Positions 56,445 to 64,000 of a stretch of 64,000 nucleotides of DNA are shown here, piece after piece (within the stretch, counting starts at the first letter, position 1; each line of letters starts with the position of its first letter). This DNA is from Loripinus fragilis (taxonomy: Eukaryota > Mollusca > Bivalvia > Lucinida > Lucinidae), in the NCBI GenBank assembly GCA_964019695.1, contig OZ026522.1, forward strand, positions 74,741,601 through 74,805,600. Reading direction: 5' to 3'. Position numbers and translations under genes: made by a program. The notes beneath the pieces were generated by a model that was not told the DNA's origin, made no database searches, and saw only the letters and a list, made by a program, of their open reading frames with translations.

Positions 56445-57630
56445 TTAGCTCACCTGAGCCGAAGGCTCGAGGTGAGCTATTGTGATCAGGCTTTGTCCGT
56501 CGTGCTTCTGTCCGTTGCGGGTAAACTTTTTATTTAAAGGACATCTCTTCCTGGACCACTGGTCTAAATTTCAAATAACTTCACATGGATGTTCCCTATG
56601 ATGCCTTCTTTTAAAATTGCATAAATGGTTTGCTCCGCCGAACAGGAGGGCTGACAGAGCTCCAGATAAGAAATCTTTTAAACAACATCTCCTGAGGAAC
56701 CACTGGCCCAAATTTAAAATAATTTCATACAATTGGTCCTCATAACACCCTCTACTATAATTGCACAATTGGTTCTGCTCCGCTTAACAAAAGGGCTGCC
56801 TGAGCTCTAGATAAGAGATATCATTAAACAGCTTTTCCTCCATAACCACTGTTCTGAATTTAAAGTGATTTCACAGAATTGTTCCTCATAATACCCTCTA
56901 CCAAAATAATACAAATGGTTCCGCTCCAGTGAACTAAAGGGCTGCCAGAGCTCCAGATGAGAAATATCTTGAAACCACTTTTCCTCCTGAACCTTTAGTC
57001 CAAATTCAAAATAATTTCACAGAATTATTCCTCATGATGCATTCTGCCAAAGTTTCACAAATGGTCAGCTCCGCCGAACATAGGGGCCACCAAAGCTTTA
57101 GATTAGAAATGTCTTTAAAGACAATTCCTAATTCACATGTCCAAATTCAAAAAGATTTCACAGAATTGTTCCTCAGGATGCACTCTACCAAAATTGCACA
57201 AATGGTTCCGATCTACTGAACAAAGGGGCTGCCAGAGCTCTAGATAAGAAATGTTTTTAAACAGCATTTGTTCTTGATTACTGTTCCAAATTCAATACTG
57301 TTTCACAGAAATGTTCCCCATAATGCCCTTTACATGTACCATAATTGCACAAATGGTTTGGAAGCACTGAACAAAAAGGCTGCCACAGCTATAGATAAGA
57401 AATGTCTTTAAATGACTTCTTCCCATGAACAACTGGGCCAAATTCAAAATACAGGTAATTTCATAGAAATGTTCCTCATGATGCCGCCTACCAAAATTGA
57501 TGAGAATATTTAGCTCAGTTGAACAACATGGCCACCAGAGCTAAAATAGAAAAATCTTTAAATGATATCTCTTTAGCCACAGGCCAATACATCATCTTAT
57601 GTGCCAGGACTCAGCCAGGTGAGCGATCCA
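56445..57630 (+). mobile_element. GCTCACCTGAG-family element with eight ~142-bp units
   Basis: The most complete member. The head TTAGCTCACCTGAGCCGAAG then GCTCGAGGTGAGCTATTGTG forms a terminal hairpin. Eight units follow (starts near 56535, 56673, 56820, 56965, 57112, 57253, 57405, 57553), and the tail ACTCAGCCAGGTGAGCGATC closes it. The tail word is shared with 5095-5115 and, inverted, 21030-21045. It sits within the other array family (ttatccccacac before it, aggtcaaatatcat after it). Confidence 0.8.
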
Positions 57631-58136
57631 GGGTCAAAGGGTCAAATATCATAAAATTTCAATAACTAAGTCAATTTCAAAGTTTTTAATGTGTTCTCAC
57701 AAAAAAAAGATATAAAACATATCAAACTGGGCCATGCCACAGGGTTGGGATCTGGGGCTGTCCAGGGGGATCAAAAATTTATTTGCTTCGAACATGGTCA
57801 TGTGGCATATCAAATTGATGGGGATGACATCATGACAAGTAGAACAGTATGCAAGTAAAATTTTCACCCTTAGGTCAAACTGGTGACCTTCGGGTGAGGT
57901 CAAAAGGTCAAATACCATTAAATTTCAAATTTTCAATTACAAAGTCAATTTCGAAGATTTTTATGCATACATGTATGTACTAAACTTTTTGTGTGTTCTC
58001 ACTAATAAAAGATATAAAACATATTGAATGGAATTTTCATTCTGTGACCTAGGTCATGTCCCAGGGGTGGGACTTGGGGTGCTGGGGGATCAAAAACTTG
58101 GGGAATTGTTATGGCGCCCCTTCAACTGCGCATTCT
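57631..58136 (+). repeat. ~300-bp array family, part one
   Basis: About two units: gggtcaaatatcataaaatt, caataactaagtcaatttca, gtgttctcac-aaaagata, aaaacatatcaaactgg, catgccacagggttggga and tggtcatgtggcatatcaaa. It closes with atggcgccccttcaactgcgc attctagt (58110-58136), the family's 3' terminus, which recurs at 59415-59442. Confidence 0.75.
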
Positions 58137-59445
58137 AGTTATCCCCACGTTTTTTTTTTAAAAAAAAAGCGAAGGGGATATTGTTATCGCCTCCTTTCAT
58201 TGACCGTCCGTTATGCTACATGTATCTCCTCCTAAACCATTGGACGAAATTCAACCAAATTTGGTGTGTGAGTTACTCTCATGAATGGGGTGCGCAACGG
58301 CATTTTTTTCTTGGCCCGCCCCCTGGGGCCCTGGAGAGGGGTCAAAAGGTCAAATATCATTTAATTTCAATTACAAAGTCAATTTCAAAGATTTTTATAC
58401 CAAACTTTATGTGTGTTTTCACAAATGAAAGATACAAAACATATCAGACGGGATTTTTATTCTGTTGCCTGAGTCATGCCCTAGGGGTGGACTTGGGGGT
58501 GCTTAGGGGCCAAAATCAAATTCCGTCCTGCTGTCTGTCTGTTATGCTATCTCCTCCTAAACTATTGGACGAAATTCAATCAAATTTGGTGTGTGAGTTA
58601 CCCACATGAATGGGGCGTGCAAAGGCAAATTTTTTGTTGGCCCAGCCCCCTGGGGCCCTGGGGAGGGATCCAAACGTCAAATATCATTTAATTTCAATTT
58701 CAAAGATTTTTATACAAACTTTGTATGTGTTCTCACAAATGAAAGATACAAAACATATCAGACGGGATTTTCATTCTGTTGCTTGGGTCATGCCCCAGGC
58801 GTGGGACTTTGGGGGCTGGGGATGACCATGTGGTCAAAAATTAATTTTTATCAAACATGGTCATGTGGCATATCAAATTGACAAGGATGACGAGCAGAAC
58901 AGAATGCAAGTAAAATTTTCATCCTAGGGTCAAACTGGTGACCTTGGGGTGAGGTCAAAGGTCAAATATCATTAAATTTCGGTTACTATGTCAATTTCAA
59001 AGATTTTTATACCAAACTTTGTGTGTGTTCTCACAAATGAAAGATACAAAACATATCAGACAGGATTTTTATTCTGTCACATGGTTCATGCCCCAGGGGT
59101 GGGACTTTGGGGGTCAAAAAAAAATTTCAAACATGGTCATGTGGCATATCAAGTCGACGAGGATGATGAGTAGAACAGAATGCAAGTAACATTTTCATCC
59201 TAGGGTCAAACTGGTGACCTTGGGGCGACGTCAAAAGGTCAAATATCATTAACATGTCAATTTCAAAGATTTTGTATCAAACTTTGTGTGTGTTCTCACA
59301 AAAAAAAGATAGAAAACGTATTGAACAGAATTTTTATTCTGTTGCCAGGGTCATGCCCCGGGTTTAGACTTGGGAGTGAGTGGGGAGTCAAAAACTTAAG
59401 CATGGGGATTTGCGATGGCGCCCCATCGACTGCGCGCTGTAGTTC
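58137..59445 (+). mobile_element. ~300-bp array element with CCCCAC.../GGCGCCCC termini
   Basis: Opens ttatccccacgttttt...aaaaaaagcgaaggggata, a terminal stem, then cgcctcctttcattgaccgt. About four units follow (ttggacgaaattcaa, tttggtgtgtgagtta, aaatgaaagatacaaaacat, atcagacgggattttcatt, catgccccaggggtggga). It closes gatggcgccccatcgactgcgc. The overlapping frames in this stretch (58181-58881, 58988-59173) repeat one motif (ERYKTYQTGF) because they lie in the units; they are not genes. Confidence 0.75.
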
Positions 59446-60740
59446 AACTTATATTTGATAATATTTACTTTAAATAAAATGATGCCTGATAAAAAAGTAA
59501 TATGCGACAAACAAAAAAACAGGCCATTTTAAAAAATGGTTAATGTGGTGTCTTCTTTGGCTTGTATAAGCCAGTTCTTAAAGGTTTTCTTTGGTCTAGG
59601 TGAGGAAATTAAGTATCTAAAAGCAAACTGAAAGACACAATCTCAACCTTCCATACCCATGTGCAGGAAAAAGTCCATAAACTTTTGGAATTGAAGATCG
59701 CTTCTATTCAGCACTTTTACTCTGGTAAAACAGCAATTTATTTACTAATTGTTTGGTCAAATGGGTACCAAAATTAGAGGTGGAAGCAGAGAACTTAAAT
59801 TTTCACAGCTTTGTAACTGATGAGTATGTTCAAAACATATTTCGATGCTTAATTAGTATGTCTATATGACTTGTCGAGCCATGCCGTATTTAAAAACAGG
59901 GCAATTATAAAATTGGGGAATAGGGAATACATACATGTATATGTATACCTAATATATTGCAAGACCTTTTTTAACCTTTTGTATACATGTACTACTGGTT
60001 TGATACACTGTACTTTGGATGATCCATTGTTAATTTCTAGGGGTGTCAGGTTATCATTTTAAAAAAAATTACTATTATTTTATCTGAAGATCTCTTTTAC
60101 CTTTACAAACAGTGTAGACGCTGATGAAATGCAGCATAATAGATGAAATGCAGCATGATGCTGCATCTCATCTCAGTATTCAGTTTACAAAAGTACCCAT
60201 TTAGGGGTTTCCCAGAATACAAATGTTTAATGATTAATGTTTTAGACCTTATAATCAGTATAGCCCTTTGAACAAAATGTAGTATCTTTCAGAATTCATT
60301 TCTTCTAAAAAAAATGTTAGATTTTAAGCCCCAAAATATGATTTTATTCAACAACCCCCCCCCCCCCCCCCCCCCAAAAAAAAAGGCAAAAAAATGCTAA
60401 TCATAAAACCAAATCCAGACCTGCATGTGTGCTTAATTATTAGGTAAAAATGATACATGTATGATGTACTTAGTCGGAAGGAAAGGGTTGAAGTGTAATA
60501 AGTATGAGATGCTTGAAACTTACATCAGGACAGCCATTATTGTTTAACTATTTGCAAGCTGGGTATTTTTTTTTCATGATTTTGTAATTGTCTGCTGATT
60601 TTTTTCTCATAATTAACTTTTTAAAAATATTTTTTCAGGAACACTATCAGGAGTGTCAAATGGTTTGGATTAGAATAGGATAGGACCGACATTTTGTTGG
60701 ACCTGATCTGGGTTCAAAATATTTGCGATGTCAAAAGTCC
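59446..60740. other. Unassigned stretch with small repeats
   Basis: No gene recognised. It contains a stem at 60142-60172 (gatgaaatgcagcat / atgctgcatctcatc) preceded by a second copy of gatgaaatgcagcat at 60123, and a 21-base poly-C tract at 60355-60375. Confidence 0.5.
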
Positions 60741-60746
60741 CCACTT

Positions 60747-62473
60747 CACGGGTGGTAAACCTAGGAACTACCACGAAATTGTGTTAACGCAAATTTGTTC
60801 CCAAGCCACATCCGGGACACGTCGTGGTAGTTTCCAGGCCGAAAATTTGATAAAGAAAGGTTGGTGTCACGTTCATTTTTGTTTTATTTTACAACTAAGA
60901 ACAAACAATGGTGAAATCCGACAATGCAGTTCCGTGTAAATGTGTTTCAGCGTCCCCTCTAGCCCAAAATTTTGTATGGAAAGTTATTTTCTTTCTTTTG
61001 ATTCGTGTTTCCCCACTGAGCATCGGACCAACTTTCCCCAAAGTTCGAAAGATTTTAGCCCATATCTGTCAAATTAAATGGAATTTGATACCATTTGACG
61101 ATGAAAATGATTAAAAGACCCTCAATAAACGTTCCTACACAGAAAAAACTTCTGAGTATTTACTCGTAAACGATTCATGCCCAGTTCGTCCTGTGTGGTA
61201 GTTTCCAGCTCATCGTGGTAGTTAAAATGCTATTGTGGTAGTTTCGAAGAGTTTGTAGGATACGTTTCTGAAGTGGTACAAAACATTTTAGTGGTTGCTT
61301 GTTTTGCATGACAACCCTCGAATTCGTCAATTAATTGCCACGGTAAACAATTAAATCACATTTTAACTCCATGAAGAAGCAAAGCTGAAGACTCAACATA
61401 TTCGATGTAATGCGTGACAGGTGGAGATCATGTCCTGGACTACCAAACAACATCTCTTGAAATCTAAAGCAAAAGAAGGTCATCAGTTGAGTCCCGGTGG
61501 ACCAAGCAACAGACAAAAAAATGATATTAATTATTTCGTCACTCGCTACGTTGTTCCATGTTCAGTCAACTTTAAGATAAAATGGCAGGCTTAGACTACT
61601 GGCCCAGAGTATCGTTAGTACTTGCGCTTCAATAAAAAGAGGAATATCCTTGGGTTGGGTCACTTTTGATATACATGTGAGTGCGACTATGAATGGGCAT
61701 GTTATTTGATAATTAAAAAGCATAGTTATTCAAAAACAAAATATGTGAGTATCCCTTCTTTTCATTCTTCTCATCATTCAATAGCCCACTAAATTTAAAA
61801 TTCAGGCAGTCGACATTTGTTATCTGACAAAAGGTTGTTTGAAAAGGTCTCTGTAGGAATAAGAGGGGTATTCAAGGTTCAGTCCGCACACCCTGTCTTT
61901 AAAAAAATGAAGTAGCCCCTGAATAGAAAACATCTGCTGATGCGAACTACTACTAAATTCCTACAAAGTCTTGGAAACTACCACAATAGCATTTTAACTA
62001 CCACGATGACCTGGAAACTACCACGCAGGACGAGCGGGGCATAAATTGTTTACGAGTAAATGCTCAGATGTATTTTTCTGTGTAGGAACGTTTATTGAGA
62101 GTCTTTTTATCATTTTCATCGTCAAATGATATCAAATTCCATTTAATTTGACAGATATGGGCTAAAATCTTTCGAACTTTGAGGAAAGTTGGTCCGATGC
62201 TCAGTGGGGAAACACGAATCAAAAGAAAGAAAATAACTTTTCATATAAAATTTTGGGCTAGAGGGGACGCTGAAACATATTTACACGGAACTGCATTGTC
62301 GGATTTCACCATTGTTTGTTCTTAGTTGTAAAATAAAACAAAAATGAACGTGACACCAACCTTTCTTTATCCAATTTTCGGCCTGGAAACTACCACGACG
62401 TGTCCCGGATGTGGCTTGGGAACAAATTTGCGTTAACACAATTTCGTGGTAGTTCCTAGGTTTACCACCCGTG
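60747..62473. mobile_element. 1,727-bp DNA element with ~515-bp TIRs and 5-bp duplication
   Basis: The left arm (60747-61260) begins CACGGGTGGTAAACCTAGG, and the right arm (61959-62473) is its near-exact complement. CACTT flanks both ends (60742-60746, 62474-62478). Each arm repeats the box TGGTAGTTTCC several times near its inner end (three times between 61195 and 61245), plus single boxes near the outer end. The 700-bp centre has no recognisable frame; the frame at 60908-61114 lies inside an arm and is mirrored in the other, so I do not treat it as a gene. CAC-starting ends with 5-bp duplications point towards Transib/RAG-like transposition but do not prove it. Confidence 0.85.
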
Positions 62474-62512
62474 CACTTGCAAGGAAAGTGTTATTGACCT
62501 ACATTCTACTAG

Positions 62513-62990
62513 ATGGGCCGTGGCATGAGAAAACCTGTCTTCAGGGTTTCTGACAAAGTGATTCAAACCAGCCTGCCCAGCTATAGAGACTAGCTAGAAC
62601 TCTGAAATTTTATTTGCAGCAAGTCTTTATATAATATTTTCCAATAAGGCCTAAATGAAATATATGTGTGGTTCCTGTTGCATACCGACAAAATTTAGGA
62701 TAGGTAGGTAGGGAAATTTATTAAATTTTGTTATAACATTTAACAAAGAAAATAGTGACAAAATCTGAAAAAGTGCCCATTTTAGGTAATTTTTCTCCAA
62801 AGACCATTTTAATGTTTAGGGTAGGACTAAAAAATTAGGGTAGGTAGGCGACAGGAACCACACATACATTTCATTTAAGCCTAATAAATAACAAAGGCGA
62901 AGATCAGTCTGTGCTGATGTGCAGACTGGTCTGCGCCTTTGTTGTTCGCAAACCCTGGAAGACAGGTTTTACTCACGTCGAGGCCCTGAT
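62513..62990. mobile_element. MITE with GGGCCGTGGCATGAG ends, interrupted
   Basis: The left end gggccgtggcatgagaaaac, ctgtcttcagggtttctga is mirrored at the right by tcgcaaaccctggaagacag, gttttactcacgtcgaggccct. The right part includes gatcagtctgtgctgatgtg, cagactggtctgcg, itself a stem. The element is split by the smaller MITE at 62648-62881. It belongs to the same terminal family as 55537-55777. Confidence 0.7.
62648..62881. mobile_element. Harbinger-like MITE with TAA duplication, 234 bp
   Basis: The ends GGCCTAAATGAAAT and its complement (ATTTCATTTAAGCC) extend to a ~33-bp TIR (atgtgtggttcctgt). TAA lies on both sides (62645-62647, 62882-62884). GG-starting ends and a 3-bp TWA duplication fit PIF/Harbinger MITEs. 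The interior repeats taggataggtaggtaggg and its complement. Confidence 0.7.
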
Positions 62991-64000
62991 TATATACTTG
63001 TGTCCACCTACAAAAATGACTATGACTTTTAAACAACATAACCTTTGATTTTTGTAATTGCATCTTCTTCTTGTACTGTAGCAAGATACTTAAGTAACTG
63101 ATAGGTCTTAAAACTGAATGATCACTGATGACCGGTGCAGGAAGCATTTCACAAAACAACCGTCAAAACAGAAACTCACACAGCCAGCCACCGAATGTGT
63201 CAGTATTTTCAAAAGCCTTATTTTTGCATTTTTCTGTCCATAAATTGCAAATAATCTCTGAATTGATAGCCTGCAATAGCCATCTTGCATTGAAAGCAGC
63301 TATAACATCACAATATTCCCTCACTAGCGTTATTTGACTATCATGCGAAAATGAGTTAAATGACACATTCAAGGAATTTTTCTTTTACTGATGCAAAATT
63401 AGTACAAGGTCGAGTCAAGAGGATTTCTTGTGTGTGTAGCGGGTCATTTATATTGACGTAATGTAGGCATTAACGATTTTTGATAAACATTAATCTATAA
63501 AAGCTCAAATACACAAAACTGAGAGTATCAGTGTGTTGATCTTAATGTTAGATAATACGCACATCAACAGATGATCACATTTCAAAAGATTTAAAATGCT
63601 AGTGTTGCAAACAAAGGCTGGTGATGCACTCAAAGATGACATCAATGAAGCAATGTCATTTATATAGAGGAGTTTGATGACGTTTTGCATCTGTGTTTGT
63701 TTGTACGACAGAAATCAGCTTTGTGTAGATCACTAGGACTGTAGAAACCACAATTAAACATTTTACATTAAGTTTTTCAGACCATGCCATTTTTAAGCTC
63801 ACATAGTGATGTGGTTTGTCACAACTGTCAAAGTCATGACAAAATGTCAGCAGATCTACTGGCAAGCATAAAGCATTTAAACAGGATTTCAGGGTCTTTT
63901 TGTATACTTTCAAATGGCGATTAACACAATTTGGAGGCTGACGTTACGTCCTGTGTTGACAGAAACACTGGAATTTATTTTTTTGTGCGAAAACATTGCA
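62991..64000. other. Unassigned terminal stretch
   Basis: No gene, array or element recognised. Several short frames overlap on both strands at 63108-63372, with no motif that I can identify. Confidence 0.4.

Noticed and set aside
58181..59173. Overlapping frames repeating ERYKTYQTGF
   Set aside because: The peptide recurs because the frames lie in successive units of a tandem DNA array; frames differ between units and have no start or splice context.
60908..61114. 68-codon frame in the left arm of the 60.7-kb element
   Set aside because: Lies within a TIR and is mirrored in the other arm; no known domain. Conservation between arms is explained by the TIR itself.
1..64000. CRISPR array or bacterial system
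   Set aside because: Tandem units here are 100-360 bp and diverged, not short identical repeats with unique spacers; SINEs, Polintons and a consensus splice donor mark the DNA as eukaryotic.

Overview
The window looks like gene-poor, AT-rich metazoan nuclear DNA, most likely from a bivalve mollusc. The evidence is long dispersed arrays of the kind common in bivalves (boxes such as AAGGGCCATAACTC, units bounded by GCTCACCTGAG), tRNA-derived SINEs, palindromic MITEs, and decayed Polinton/Maverick and reverse-transcriptase fragments. There are no prokaryotic operons, rRNAs, intact tRNAs or CRISPR arrays. No complete host gene was found. The best host-gene signal is a possible first coding exon at 52188-52249: a TATA box, a short 5' leader, a signal peptide and a GTAAGT donor.

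Layout. 1-7.5 kb: palindromic and hairpin elements, a 200-bp TTAA-flanked MITE, GCTCACCTGAG elements interrupted by SINEs, and a ~146-bp tandem array. 7.5-14.6 kb: a decayed Polinton (copy A, plus strand) whose integrase is split by a 3,977-bp element with ~775-bp terminal inverted repeats (TIRs). It is followed by an ATPase-gene fragment and a rearranged, partly inverted B-family DNA polymerase gene. 16.4-22.2 kb: an inverted pair of ~485-bp segments, with a reverse-transcriptase C-terminal fragment between them. 22.2-26.6 kb: Polinton copy B on the minus strand (integrase, packaging-type ATPase, zinc-finger protein). Its integrase is split by a 1,716-bp piggyBac-like element carrying several copies of an 18-bp palindrome.

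29.2-38.3 kb: a 9,073-bp TIR-bounded element that starts with CAC and has a 5-bp target duplication. It holds a 4.7-kb internal inverted repeat and a recurring GTTAC motif, and it has landed inside a ~300-bp repeat unit. 38.3-43.4 kb: two arrays of that unit in opposite orientation. 43.5-46.5 kb: tandem dispersed repeats and a decayed reverse transcriptase. 48.7-50.7 kb: an inverted-repeat region with a ~110-bp minisatellite. 52.1-52.3 kb: the candidate exon. 53.4-59.4 kb: dense arrays of ~142-bp and ~300-bp units. 60.7-62.5 kb: a 1,727-bp element with ~515-bp TIRs, CAC ends and a 5-bp duplication. 62.5-63.0 kb: a MITE inside a MITE.

The coding fragments are remnants and show no sign of working together; what the window mainly records is the order of nested insertions. 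The main candidates for something undescribed are the TIR elements whose insertion sites can be read from the sequence but which carry no recognisable transposase. All coordinates and homologies were read by eye, with no search run.
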